This document shows, piece by piece, positions 31,398 to 43,135 of a DNA stretch of 64,000 nucleotides (position 1 is the first letter of the stretch; each line of letters starts with the position of its first letter). Source of the stretch: Apiosordaria backusii. Lineage: Eukaryota; Ascomycota; Sordariomycetes; Sordariales; Lasiosphaeriaceae. The stretch spans positions 1,240,001 to 1,304,000 of the forward strand of contig JAUKTV010000005.1 in NCBI GenBank assembly GCA_030549205.1, read 5' to 3'. Made by a program: the position numbers and the translations under genes. The notes under the pieces were generated by a model that saw only the letters and a program-made list of their open reading frames with translations, searched no databases and was not told the origin of the DNA.

Positions 31398-32733
31398 ATG
31401 CCTGCCCCAAGGATATCCTGGCCTGCCTTCTCACCCCGGCGCATGTACGAGAAGGGTCCCCTAAAAGCCATCCCGTTCCCTGCCATCCGGCTCATCAGCA
31501 TCCTTGTGGTCGTCAATTTACTGGTCTGGGCCGGTGTAGCTGTCGTCCTTCATTACTTCCCTAAGCTCATCTCCCCCGCTGTACTTTCCTACACCCTCGG
31601 CCTCCGCCATGCCCTCGATGCCGACCATATCAGCGCGATTGACCTCATGACCCGGAGGCTCATCGCCTCCGGTCAACGGCCCGTAGCTGTCGGAACCTTT
31701 TTCAGCTTGGGACACTCCACCATCGTCATTGTCACCTGCGTGGTGCTCGCCGCCACCGCAGGCGCAGTGAGGGATCGATTCGATGACTTTGAGCGCATAG
31801 GTGGCATCATTGGAACGAGCGTATCCGGCACTTTCCTGTTGATTTTGTGCATCGCCAACGGATGGATTCTTTACCGCCTGGTGCAGAGGTTGAGGCAGGT
31901 CCTTGCCCAGCAGAGAGCGGCAAGACAGGCTGCGGGGTATGGTTCGGATGCGGAGGCCAACGCCGATCCTGTGGGCAACCAAATGGGATTGGAAGGAATG
32001 GGATTCTTGTCGAATGTTTTCCGAGGCGTGTTCAAGGCTGTTGACAGGCCGTGGAAGATGCTGCCTTTGGGGATTCTCTTTGGGCTGGGCTTTGACACCA
32101 GTTCCGAGATTGCCATTCTGGGAATTGCGAGCATTCAAGCGGCTCAGGGGACTAGCATCTGGGTCATTTTGATCTTTCCGTTGTTGTTCACTGGTAAGAC
32201 TAAATACTTTCTTCTTCTTTCGTGTGGTTGATGCTGATGTTCTTATCATTGTAGCGGGCATGTGCTTTGTTGACACAACAGATGGCGCCCTCATGATGGC
32301 CCTGTACACCAACAAGGCCTTCTCGAGAGATATTGTCGCCATTCTCTATTACTCCATTGTGCTCACTAGCATCACTGTTTTTGTCTCCGCATTTATCGGC
32401 CTCATTCAGTGGTTGTCCCTCATCGACCACGTGGCCGAGCCGGATGGAAGCTTCTGGGACGGTGTCGGTGCCATTGGCGACCACTACGAGATCATTGGCG
32501 CCAGTATTTGCGGTCTTTTCGTTGTTGTGGGCATCGGCTCAGTGTTAGTCTACCGCCCCTGGAGACGGAGAATGGACCGAAGGGTCGCCCGTCTTCAAGA
32601 TCCAGTGCGAGATGAAAGTGGCGAGGCGTTGCCTAATGCTGATGCTCTTGTTGCCAACCCCAACCCGGCTGTCAGTTATGGGACAACACACAAGCAACCC
32701 GGTGAGCCTGTAGTCGCAAGTTTGGATAGGTAG
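31398..32733 (+). CDS. NiCoT-family nickel/cobalt transporter (2 exons)
   Basis: CDS is join(31398..32193,32255..32733), 424 aa; one 61-nt intron (GTAAGA...GTAG). High-affinity nickel or cobalt importer of the plasma membrane, which in fungi mainly supplies urease. The signature is LGLRHALDADHISAID (His71, Asp76, His77; the H-x4-D-H motif in transmembrane helix 2). The conserved FFSLGHSTIVI, LGFDTSSEIAILGIA and GMCFVDTTDGALMMALY segments are all present, with about eight membrane helices. The intron interrupts just before GMCFVDTTDG and is needed to keep this motif in frame. The C terminus is hydrophilic. Confidence 0.93.
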
Positions 32734-32965
32734 CTTCTAAAACCGTATCAGGTATGTGTACGTTTCAGTCTGTTTTCTTAGAATGGTCGGAATGTTTTGG
32801 ACGGGTAGGTTGTAGATAGAGCCAAGCATTGCGAGTCTAGGACTTCGATAAATAGTAATCTGAACAAAAGTCACGAGTAATATTATGAACAAGATTCTTG
32901 AAAACGACATCGTACGTTTAATCCTCCAACCTGGAAAGACAATCGGGCTGTGAGAAAAAAGACAA

Positions 32966-33915
32966 TCATCGAATACCACCATCCCTTGCCAGCTCATCGC
33001 CCGTCAGGTCCTCCCTGACCTTCTTGATATAATCGTCGAACCTCGACGCGACCTCAATCACATACTGCAGGTGCGAGCTATTCACCACCTCTTTTTTGTG
33101 TTTTGCCAATTGTCTTGCGGTCGTAATAGCGTTTCGGATGGCCCGACCGTTCAGGTCCATCCGAGCGAACTCGTCGAGGTTGTCATAGATGTCCTCAGAG
33201 TCAATACTTTCAGCGTCTATCTCCTTGAGTCGTGTCAGGAAGTTGCGCCAAATCTTTCTCCGCTGCGGCACGTTGAGGTTGTCGTAGTGAATGGCCAACC
33301 CACGTTGCTCCAGGAACACCTCGGCTTCATCGAGAAGAACGACGCAACCCCAGATTTTGCCAAGGTAAAGCACAGATTCAAGATATTGCTCAACCTTTTC
33401 TGGCATTGTCCCAATATCACCGCAGGTTACGCGATACAACGGCTTTTCCGTAATCTCCGCCACTGCCTCGGCTGTGAAAGTCTTGCCCGTTCCGGGCGCG
33501 CCATGCAAAAGCAGGATCAATCCCTTGCCTTAGCCCTTGATGATGTCAGTTCCTTTCTCTGAGGCAACTTGGGTTGTGTCAAGAGCCTTTATCGGGTCCT
33601 TCGTTTTTGCATCACTGAGCACTAGGTTTTTGAATGCTCTCTTGTCCCATTCTACTTCGATGATCTTCGAAACGTCGAGGTCGACTTGAAACATAAGTTA
33701 GCATGACATTTACGATATAAAACCGAGACGTGAGTATCATCACTAACCCCAGGCCTTTCGACGAAGGTTGAAGCCTTTGATCTCGGGCGGAAATACATAG
33801 ATATCATTCTTGGTAGGTCCTGTGTTTTCGGGGATGAAGAAGGCCCCAGGGTCTTGATGAGCCATGCAATGCAACTGCCGGAAGTTATCCCAACGGAACT
33901 TGATGCATCAATCAC
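32966..33915 (-). pseudogene. AAA-ATPase (DUF7025-type) gene remnant
   Basis: On the minus strand the C-terminal half of a fungal AAA ATPase is readable. It runs DNFRQLHCMAHQDPGAFF, YVFPPEIKGF, KAW, then after a likely 63-64-nt intron (GTTAGT...CAAG, about 33685-33748) VDLDVSKIIEVEWDKRAF. Next are Walker A (LLLHGAPGTGKT) and Walker B (CVVLLDEAEVFLEQR). Two lesions are visible. An in-frame TAA lies just before Walker A (about 33531-33533). In addition, the protein jumps from EVFLEQR directly to LAIHYDNL, missing about 45 residues that in relatives carry sensor 1 and the arginine finger. The C-terminal lid (RAIRNAITTARQLAKHKK) is intact to the stop at 32966. The 5' half of the gene is gone. Confidence 0.8.
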
Positions 33916-34357
33916 CTGCGCACGCTTTCACAAGGCCACCACAGAAGAGGATTATCTGTTAATTCTGGTAACTCTTTTGGCCTCTGTATCCAAATCTGTA
34001 CATCATTGTTGACGTTGACATCGCAGCGGCGTTCTCTTGGGCGGAAGCTATCTCGACCATGTTTGCACAGTTGGACCAAGGGGGAGCCAGGACAAGACTG
34101 AGAGTGACCTTGGTGACTAGGTAACAGATCGGGGGCATCCGGTCTGTCGGGGCCAAAAAGGATCATCTTGTCATTAAAGCACCGTCAAATAATACTCTCA
34201 TGGGTCCTAGGTCAGGTATACACAGTCGAAGGGGAGCGGCCATCACTGAGGCGAGGACTACGGTTGACATAGGTAGATCACTAGTTTCTGGAGGATTGAG
34301 AGGGCCAACATGATGCAGCACAACAAAATCACACCTTAACATGCGCTAAAAAAAGCT
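33916..34357. other. Intergenic / decayed 5' part of the AAA gene
   Basis: One open frame (34166-33912, minus) has no recognisable AAA N-terminal sequence. The stretch may hold unrecognisable remains of the missing 5' half. Confidence 0.3.
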
Positions 34358-36561
34358 TTATCTCGTATCCACCCTCTCACCCAACGTCCCAGTCTGGCTC
34401 ATCACCTCCCAGTCCTCCTCTTCCTCCTCATTCTCTCCCTGAGGATCTCCAGCCAAAGTCTTCCCATCATCATTATCATCCTCCTCCTCACCACCCTCAT
34501 CCGTAACCAGCACCCCAGTAACAGGCACGTTCCCATCCTCCTCCCTCAACAACTGAATCACCCCTTCCCCCTCCCTTCTCTCCTTCCAAATCCTCAACAA
34601 CCCCCTCTCCTCCTGCCCCCCTCCAAACTCCACAAACGCCAACTCGACCCACCTCCCAAGCCAGTCCATAAACCCCTCCTCCCCCCTCAACACCCCCCTC
34701 CCCCTAAGCCCGACCCCACCCCCAGGAACCACCCCCCTCCGCCTCTTCTCATTATCCTCCCGCTCGGCATACATCCCCGCCACAATCTCCGCCAGCTTAT
34801 CCTGATCAATCTTTTCGTTCCGATGGCACTCACACCGGTGAAACAACTGCGGCGGGTGCTCATAAGGAAATTCAATCGGGTATTCACACGCCGACGGCCC
34901 GATATAATAAGGTAACGGCTCCTCATTGTGACACGGGCAATTATGATATCTCGTGTGGACCACCTCTTTTTTCTTTGTTTGAGGGTTGACGCGGGTGGTG
35001 GAGGTGATGGGCCGGAAGTGGACCTTGTCTCGCCAGTGGTAGCCATCTGATTCAGTGTCAAAGTAGTCGGGGTTGCGGAGGCGGTAAGGGGGGAAGAGGT
35101 CGGGGTAGGCGAGCTCGATGCCGGGGGTGCAGAAGTTGAGGGTGTAATTTAAGTAGAAGACCAGATGGGGTTTGGGGATTTGGGGAGGGGGGTGGTGGAA
35201 GAGGGTTGATAGGAGGTGAGCAGAGCGGGCGGGGAGGGTAGCCATTGATCCGGCGGTCAGGAGGGAGGTGTAGATGTATTTGAAGAGGTGGGCTGGGGTT
35301 GGGAGGTTGGAGGGGGAGACGGGGGAGGTGGTGTCGATGGATTTGGCGTCTTCGAGGAGGATGGAACGGTAAAAAGCGATGATTTCCGGGAGGGGGAGCT
35401 CAGGTTCGAGGCCCATCTTGCGAAAGATATCGTTCAAGGGAGTGGGGTCGAGGAGCTCGGAGTTGGTGGCGGGAGAGTCTGAAGATGAGCTGACGCCCAG
35501 GCTAACAGCAAGAGAGCTGTTTTCGATCCTGAAAGAACTGACGATGGTATCCGGGAGAGGTTTGAGATCGGGAGGCTGGAAGCTCCCGAGGGCCTTGGGG
35601 CTGGCCCACAGCTTGGCACTGTAGTGCTTCTTCCACACGTCAGGCTCAATGCTGAAGAGCTGCTTGAACGTTCGGTACGTCATCTTCTGAATCGTGACAT
35701 GGTGGCCGCCAGTGGTAAACTTGGATAGGGCAATGTGGACAAGCTGGACATAAAAGTAGGCCTTTGTTTCTGAGAACGGCTGCAGACCAGAGTCTGGTTT
35801 CGAAGTAAACGTTTTATACGCAACTTCCACCGGTGCCCTCATGCGGGTGAATTCTTGGCGTAGCGCATCAAAACCTCGTTCGATAAACCAGCTCCGTCGT
35901 CGGGTCTCGCCCTCACGCAAATACCGCTGGACAATGGCAAAGGCCATGTTGAGATAGCGCTCGTGCTCGAATGGTTCTGGGGCTGTTTTGCTGCCGAACC
36001 CAAAGAAAGACTTTGGGGTGGTGTTGAGCGGCTCAAGAGGCTTGAGGTTAGGCAAAACATAATAGCGTTGAGAGTAGTCCAGGCTCTGAAGATATGTACT
36101 ATAGTACTGGTCTAGCAACTTGGGATCAAGAAGCTCTGGGCGCACAGAGAGCACAAGGGGAAACGGCGGTGGGGAATGTCCCGCGGCACTCTTTTTCGCA
36201 GTCTCAATGGCCAGGTTGATCTGGTAAAGCCAAAAGACTGTCTTTGTCCTGAAATTTCTGTAAGTTCATAGTCAGATTTTGATGGTGATGGCTAGGTAGG
36301 AACTCACCGAGACTCAGGCTGATGTTGCACCTGGGATTTCCGCTGTCTGAAAGAATACATATTTTCTGCAAAGTCGCTGGCTATGTCGAGAAGACCGCGA
36401 TCTTTGCTCTCTGGTAGATTCAAGGTCATATAGGCGGCCCGAATGTAATCCCTCTGTCTCCATGGTGTGATGTCGCCGTGGAGGAATGCATTCCAAAACT
36501 CAAGCGGAGGCCGTTCATCCTTATCGGCGAGATCTTGAACGTGGTCTTTGGAAGGCAACAT
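34358..36561 (-). CDS. Large hypothetical protein with Cys/His cluster (2 exons)
   Basis: CDS is complement(join(34358..36257,36308..36561)), 717 aa; one 50-nt intron (GTGAGT...ACAG). I do not recognise the family. The N-terminal about 330 residues look globular and helical (PLEFWNAFLHGDITPWRQRD, TVFWLYQINLAIETAKK, YLNMAFAIVQRYLREGETRR). Around residues 500-560 a Cys/His-rich patch (YHNCPCHNEE, ACEYPIEFP, HRCECHRNEK) could bind zinc. The C terminus is Gly/Arg-rich, then strongly acidic (EEEDDNDD, ENEEEEEDWEV). No signal peptide. The ATG at 36561 (MLPSKDH) is used because the frame opens upstream only with GTG. Probably a conserved fungal intracellular protein. Confidence 0.8.
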
Positions 36562-36846
36562 TGTGTTGTTCACAGTCTAGTGTGTATGTCTTTGGAAGAG
36601 AGATAATAATAATAAATACTCTGCATCAATGTTTATACAAAAACGGAGTAAAAGACAGATCTTGACGATTGCGCGTCCCTTTGATGATCTAGCTTTCAGC
36701 TCACGCAAAGCATACCAAAACAGGCGGCGCCAACCAGGCTGCCTCATTCGCTAACGCCCCCTGAATCATGCCTCTTTGGGTGCTGCCTGGACCACCAAGC
36801 CCCTGAAAATACGTCCACTAGCTTTGCCCAAGCGACAGCCAAGACA

Positions 36847-37981
36847 CTACAAAAGACCTCCCCCAGCCAAAGCCAGGTTTCCCAGAGTCCCATAAAGACC
36901 CACAGTCAACGTTACTTGGTTCGTAAGGCTTGAGAGGTTTGCGGCAGGTATAGGAGATGTGTCTTTGGCGAGAAAGCTGGCGACGCGGTTAGCGACCCAG
37001 ACTGGGTTCTCATCAGCTGTTGACATGTTAGTCAAGAGCCATTCCAGGCTCAGGCTGCCTTTTGCGGTTCCCTTAACGATGGGAAGACCAAGACTTACCA
37101 ATCCAGTGTCCCGCTTTGGGGACAATATCAGCTTCCAAACTTTCAGTCAGGTTTTCGAATGCTGGTCTGGTGAGAAAAGACATCAAGGCCTCGCCCCCAA
37201 GAGCAAGTGTTGGCGCAGTCAGCTTCTTCTTTCCGATGGTAGACGTGAAGAACTTTGCGTCATCGGCCACAACCCTACTATCAAATGGCCCGAACATGGC
37301 GCGAAGGTATCCCGGCTTCGAGATAGAGGTTGTGTATCGGTTCAACGTGTCTTCTGAAATGGACGATCCACCCGAATAGCTTCCGTGATAGAAATACCAG
37401 GAAAGCATTTCTCTTTCGCGACCTCGGATAAAAAAGTCGGCTGCATCTGGCACGCTGAAGAAGGCCAGCTGCCAGTTTCCGTAGAGATCCCAATACGGTC
37501 CAGGAGTTGAAGCTGCCTCGTACCCAAAGCCAGGGAGAACGTATTCCGAAACTCCAAGCCTCTTGACAAGCGACGGGTACTGAATAGCAAGCGCCACTGC
37601 CATTCCAGCGCCCTTGTCATGAGAGAACACATAGGTCTCGGTGATGTTGAGAAAGTCGAGCACGCCTTTGAGGTCGGCAGCGCTGGCCGTGGCGCTGTAG
37701 TTTCCGTCTGGAGGGATAGACGAGTCTCCGGCGCCGCGGTTATCAGGAGCGATGACAGTGAAGGACTCGGCAAGGATGGGGCCAATCCACTGCCAGGTTA
37801 AGCTGTACTGGGGATTACCATGAATAAGCAGCAAAGGAGGTCCACTGCCGGCATAGCGGAAGTGGATTGAGACATCTTGAAGAGCGACTCTCCCATGGGC
37901 CCAGTCGTCCCATTTGGTAAGCGAGACGCATGACCTTGCGGAAAGAGTCGCTGCCAATGTGATTGTCGTCCAAAGTTTCAT
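36847..37981 (-). CDS. Secreted epoxide-hydrolase-like alpha/beta hydrolase (2 exons)
   Basis: CDS is complement(join(36847..37016,37099..37981)), 350 aa; one 82-nt intron with an ACTAAC branch site. The signal peptide-like N terminus MKLWTTITLAATLSARSCVS suggests export. The fold belongs to the epoxide hydrolase/haloalkane dehalogenase group. The oxyanion motif is HGNPQYS (54-60), DNRGAGDSS follows, and the nucleophile elbow FSHDKGAG has Asp122 as expected for these enzymes rather than Ser. The catalytic His292 lies in KAGHWIADENP. The intron falls two residues after this His, so splicing is required for the C-terminal helix. The tail LTVGLYGTLGNLALAGGGLL is hydrophobic. Substrate unknown. 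Divergent from the laccase gene. Confidence 0.88.
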
Positions 37982-39000
37982 CGTGTTGATAGTGAGACTG
38001 GGAGTGCTGAGACTGATGGGTGTGCACCAGAAGCATAGAACCGAGATGCTTGAGCAGTCTAGATATACTCATGCAGCAGCCCAGTGCCAACCATGAAGCG
38101 ATGAATAATCGAGGCTCTCCATGTTCTAGCATTTACTCCTTTCGGCCAAGTCTAGGTCCGATGCTCCGGTTGGCAACGTCGGCATGCCATGAGGCTGGTG
38201 GTGATGAGGCCCTTGCTTGGTCAGTGAGAAGGATGGGGAAACCTGTCGCTGGACTCGATAGATGCTGAAGCGCATTTGTAATCGTGATGGCGCAGTTGCC
38301 ACTAACCACAATGGGATGCTATCGGAGGGTTCAGTGGGATCATGAGGTGCGTGTCTGGGGCTCGCATTCGAAATGAAGAAAAGGTTGCAGTTCAGCGAAG
38401 TGGGAACCAACCGACAACTCCAAAAGAGGTAGGAATGATCCGTCGGAACTAACCCACCAGAAGCCCGGGGGACAACTGCAGCGTGCTGCACGATGCCGAC
38501 TGTCAGCACTTTGTCGCCGTGTCAAGGCCTGGCAATGGGTGATGTGGAATGTCAAAGTATTGGCTGAATATATCGTTTGACTGGCCGCTATCCACCTCAG
38601 CTCATCCCTTGCACCATCTCAGCTGGCCCCCGCTGTCGATAGCTTCTACTTTCGGACGAATGCGTGCGACAGCTTCGACATGGCTTGCATTGCCGGCCAT
38701 ACACCACTACGAGGACGAATAACAAAGAAGAAAGACGCATCAACAATCAAAAACAACACCACGTTTGCCATGCATCCGGAAGCCAAAAGGAGCACGATAC
38801 AGCCATATTGGTTCTGATTCGCTCCAGAGCCAGCTGGCCGGCGCTTCAAATTCCGGTCGATTATCGCCAAATGAGGGGTTGGTCGACGGCTGAGCTGGGC
38901 ATGACGCTGGCAGACTGCCCATAAGTCAGACATGAACCCCCAAGGTTGAGAATCGAGCAATGGAAGCCATCGACCTAAGGTTCTCAATTACACGCCCAAG
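37982..39000. promoter_or_regulatory. Bidirectional promoter region, hydrolase/laccase
   Basis: About 1 kb between two divergent genes for secreted-type enzymes. Only short unsupported ORFs. No defined regulator site is recognised. Coregulation of the pair is possible but untested. Confidence 0.4.
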
Positions 39001-41308
39001 ATGGGTTTCTTCAAAACATGTCTTGACTTTCTCGGTCACGCTGCTTTGACCCCATTTTCCTCCTTCGGGGGGATCTTCTCCTCCCAGCAGCCCCTATTCA
39101 CTCACACCAACATCGAAACATATGGACCATCAGACTTTGGAGATGCCTACCTTCCACGGATCAATCCAAAAGACTGCCGTTATCCTGGTCTCAGTCGGAT
39201 TGGATACAGACCATGCAATGGCATCTCCAAGACCTGCTGGCTGAGACGTAAGGGGTATAAGGATTACGATGTCACCACTGACTGTATGTTTATGTTCTTC
39301 ACCTGCCGGTGACTTTGACGTAGCTCATGATTCGCAGACGAAGAAACAGTCCCCCTCGGCATCACACGTGAGGTGAGTTGGCCAAAGCACAAATGCTTTG
39401 AAATACCAATGCAATTGACACAATCACAAGTACTGGGTTACGGTCGATCGAGCTGATGTAAGTGCTATCTTATCTCTAAGGTCATACATTGTTGTTGACA
39501 TGAAGGGACAGCTCAGACCTGATGGCCAACGCAAGATCAATGGAGTGGCCCTCAACGACACCTACCCTGGGCCGCTGATCGAAGCCTGCTGGGGTGATGA
39601 GATTGTGGTCCACGTCAGCAACAAGTATCGTGATAACGGGACAACAATTCACTGGCACGGTATTCGTCAACATCACTCTAACGAAATGGACGGCGTGAAC
39701 GGCGTCACTCAGTGCCCCATTGCATATGGCCAAAGCTACACCTATCGGTTCCGAGCCACTCAGTATGGACATACCTGGTATCACTCGCATTACTCTTTGC
39801 AGTACCCGGATGGTGTTGCCGGTCCTCTTATCATCCACGGCCCAAGCAGTGCCGAGTGGGACATTGACAATGGCCCCATTTTGGTTGCTGATTGGCTCTA
39901 CAACACATCATTTGCAGCCTTTAACTGTGAGGCCTATGACTGCGGCACTGAGACGCCTCCCAAGGCGGACAACATTGTCGTCAACGGAATTGGAGCATTC
40001 AAGCAACCTAATGGACAATGGACTAACAACTACTTCAAGACCTCTTTCAAGTCAGGCAAGAAACATCTGCTGAGGCTTATCAACGGGTCATCTTCGTCCA
40101 GCTTTGTGTTTTCCATCGACAACCACACCATGACTGTAATAGCCAGTGACTTGGTCGCCATCAAGCCTTACACCACTGGCTCCCTATTGCTAGGCATTGG
40201 TTCGTCTTCTTTCACCCAAACCCCATCAAGCTGTTGCTAACGAACGGGTCAGGCCAGCGATACACCGTCGTCGTCGAAGCCAACCAAAAGCCCAGCCTCT
40301 ACTGGATACGCACCACCCCAGCAGCGGGCTGCAGTTCCTTCCGCAAGAACCAAAAGGGAGAGTTCACCCAAGTCAAAGAAACCACCTCTTTTATTGCCTA
40401 CGAAGGTGCACCCCGTCTTCCGTACCCTGACTCAACTTCAGTCAAAAACAAAGGCGTGACGGACACCTGCATAGACGAATCCCACATCAGCCAAAACAGA
40501 CTCATCCCCAAAGTCCCCTGGAAAGTCTCCACCAAACCTACCAACGACGTCTCCCGCGACTCCTTCACCGCCGGCTACGAGAAGAACGTCAACCCCGACC
40601 TCTACCCCCCGCTCCCATTCAAACACTGGCTTTTGGCCAACGACTCCAACTCCCAACCCCTCTGGGTAAACTTCAGCCAACCCACCATCCTCGACCCCTT
40701 TATCAACCCGCCCTTTTCCTCCATCACCCGGTGTAAGCCGTCCCCTCTTTCCCGCCCACCTATCCCCATTACTGACACCTGCCCCGTGAAAAGTCGAAGA
40801 ATCCTACGGCTACATCTACCTCATCGTCGACGGCCAGTTCCTCTTCCACCCCTCCCCCAACTTCCAAAACATCTCCACCGGCCACCCCATCCACCTGCAC
40901 GGCTCCGACTTTGTCATCCTCAACCAGGACTGGAACCCCTACGACCCGGTCAACTCCCCCAAGGACTTCAAATTTGACAACCCTGCACGAAGGGACACTG
41001 CGCTGCTGCCATCGGGGGGGTATCTAGCGCTGGCGTTTAAGCCTGATAACCCGGGGGCGTGGTTGATGCATTGCCATATTGCTTGGCATGCTAGTTCTGG
41101 TGAGTCTTTTCCTTCCATCTTGCATATTGTGACAGGGGATATGAAAAGCTGATGGAACGGGATAATAGGATTGGCGCTGCAGCTTGTGGTGAGGCCGAGG
41201 GAGATTCCGAATGTAAATGGCGATTTGCTGCCTGTGTTCAAAGGGTGTGAGTCGTGGAGGAAGTGGGATCGTGAGGACCCGATTGTGCAGACTGATTCTG
41301 GGATCTGA
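39001..41308 (+). CDS. Ascomycete laccase-like multicopper oxidase (7 exons)
   Basis: CDS is join(39001..39283,39338..39372,39431..39457,39512..40199,40253..40732,40794..41099,41169..41308), 652 aa. It oxidises phenolic substrates, reducing O2 to water at a T1/T2-T3 copper centre. All four copper signatures are present: IHWHGIRQ, WYHSHYSLQYPDG, HPIHLHGSDF, and HCHIAWHASSGLALQL, where Leu is the likely T1 axial position. The cupredoxin domains are in the usual order. The protein ends in DSGI, the C-terminal plug motif of asco-laccases, which indicates a complete gene. Two micro-exons (35 and 27 nt) lie near the 5' end. The N terminus (MGFFKTCLDFLGHAALTPF) is only a weak signal peptide. Each splice restores frame across a conserved segment. 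Confidence 0.9.
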
Positions 41309-41579
41309 TTTGACTTCCAGTAGATGGGTCGAGGGTGCTGGATGTGGGAGCTTCGACCTCCGCTTTCCGAGGTGGCTGTCGCTCTTTACATCACCAACAA
41401 GCTCAGAGCCGCGGACCTCTCAGAAGTAAAGATCGAAGAGCAGAGGATGAAGGCGTTCACGGCACGGGCCAACTCTAGCACGAGTTGTGCACAAGGATTT
41501 CACGACAGAGCAGCATGTCGCCGTTAGGGCGGAAATTGCAAGGGTTTCAGAGCGAAATGTACACTCCTTCGTAGCGTCA

Positions 41580-43010
41580 CTACTCATTGTGTACTCTGTT
41601 TCCAGCGCTAAACGACATACTTGCCTTCTCATTGCCACCACACGCCACGCTCATCATTGCCTGCGCCATGTCCCTGAACAGTTCCATCTTGATTTCTGCC
41701 ATCAGCTCCCGCTTAACCTCCTGCCGCATCTTTTCCATCAACTCCTCTCGTATCTCTTCCATCAACTCCTCTCGTATACCATTCCAGAGTTGTTCCTGCG
41801 TCTCCTCGGACTTTTTCGCCACTAGATGCTCTGTGCCCTCCATGACTTTGTCTTCGAGTTCGATGTGGACACCTGTCAGTTGGTCGTCGATTCTATCGTC
41901 GACGTGACCAATGATGTGCTCCATCTCCTCGCTGTTGTATCGGCATGGTGTGCGAGCGGCAGACTCTTGGACCATCTTCTCGAGCCGTTCGAGGCGAATC
42001 TCTAGTTCGGCGTTGCGCTTGACTACCTGACCGAAGGCGAGCAGGATATGCTTGTCGGTTGTGGAGGGAGACAAGTGTTCACTTGTGCGCCGTCGTTTTC
42101 GGTCTGACGGGGCCTGTGTTAGCGGCGACTGGAAAGGAGGTGATTGGGAATACACACCTGACGGGGTATAGAGTTGTGCCGGGCTCTGCAGAGGACCCTT
42201 CTCGACGTATGGTGGCGGCGATGATTCTTCCACCGTCTCTTTGATCGAAGTGTTGTTGCTGGGACCTGGACTTGGTGCTGCAGCAACATCGCCCAGGTTG
42301 ATCACCTGGCCGCCCGCACCGTGATACAGCCTCTGAATAGCTGCCCACCTCTCGTCCGTCTTCAGATCATTAAATAAGAAGACGGAGGGGAGCAACGAGA
42401 GCTGATACCGAGTCTCAGGCACAAGCTGGAGCATGTTGAGGTAGATGGTGAAATCTTGGACGGAGGCGAGGGCCTTCATGGTGTCCACCAGACCTTCGGA
42501 TCGCGCCTTTGGCACCAGAGGACGATTCTTTGGGACTACGAAACTAGCTGGCTGCGTCATGCTGAAGCGCAGGCTGATGAAGCTGTTGGAAGGTACCCGC
42601 TGCATCGCCGGTATGGAGGGACCAGTGTTGTCATTGTACTCAACGGACTGGATGTTTTCTGGATGGACAAACAGATAAAGATTGAGTTTGTTGGGCTTGC
42701 CGCTCTTGAGAAATACACAGCCGTGCAGTGCAAAGATGGCTTGGTCTTCCGAAGCATCGACGTGCAAATCCATACGAAGATCGGGAGTATGTTGCAGCTG
42801 TCGGTTTGAATCCTCCCACTCGACCACGCCCATCCGACCGGTCAGGTCTATCTTGCAATGTCTTTCATCGTCGCTCGAGTCGTATATGGCGGGAAGATCG
42901 TGGTCGTCGCGATTGTCAAGTCTATCGGTCAAGTTGTCATCAATCTTGTCACCGTCGAGTTCACCTACCTCCCTCGAGCTACAAGCCCCGTAAGCACGGT
43001 TAGACACCAT
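41580..43010 (-). CDS. Hypothetical coiled-coil protein
   Basis: A 476-residue protein. I do not recognise a named domain. Residues about 50-220 look globular and conserved-like (IDLTGRMGVVEWEDSNRQLQ, MDLHVDASEDQAIFALHGCV, LKTDERWAAIQRLYHGAGGQ). A Pro/Ser-rich linker with a basic patch (SDRKRRRTSEHL) follows. The C-terminal part is a long charged coiled coil (QVVKRNAELEIRLERLEKMV, EELMEEIREELMEKMRQEVK). A nuclear or scaffold role is possible but not shown. An overlapping upstream ORF (see the ORF at 42965-43135) covers its start codon. The 3' ends of this gene and the laccase converge. Confidence 0.75.
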   Translation of the reverse strand: MVSNRAYGACSSREVGELDGDKIDDNLTDRLDNRDDHDLPAIYDSSDDERHCKIDLTGRMGVVEWEDSNRQLQHTPDLRMDLHVDASEDQAIFALHGCVFLKSGKPNKLNLYLFVHPENIQSVEYNDNTGPSIPAMQRVPSNSFISLRFSMTQPASFVVPKNRPLVPKARSEGLVDTMKALASVQDFTIYLNMLQLVPETRYQLSLLPSVFLFNDLKTDERWAAIQRLYHGAGGQVINLGDVAAAPSPGPSNNTSIKETVEESSPPPYVEKGPLQSPAQLYTPSGVYSQSPPFQSPLTQAPSDRKRRRTSEHLSPSTTDKHILLAFGQVVKRNAELEIRLERLEKMVQESAARTPCRYNSEEMEHIIGHVDDRIDDQLTGVHIELEDKVMEGTEHLVAKKSEETQEQLWNGIREELMEEIREELMEKMRQEVKRELMAEIKMELFRDMAQAMMSVACGGNEKASMSFSAGNRVHNE

Positions 43011-43135
43011 GACGCAGTAACGGTATCATGACTACAGATAGAGGACGAAGAAGGAAGAGTACCGCCGCCCTTGCTAGACGACGCAACTGTCGGCGAGGTT
43101 CCTACGAACGGAGGCAAGATAACAGAGAGCGCCAT
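42965..43135 (-). other. Overlapping upstream ORF (56 codons)
   Basis: An ATG at 43135 opens a 56-codon frame, MALSVILPPFVGTSPTVASS onward, ending in ARGR at 42965. It therefore overlaps the start of the coiled-coil gene (43010) in another frame. A diverged duplicate of its first 25 codons starts at 43435. It could be an upstream ORF limiting translation, or an alternative first exon, although no in-frame splice to the main ORF was found. Confidence 0.4.
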
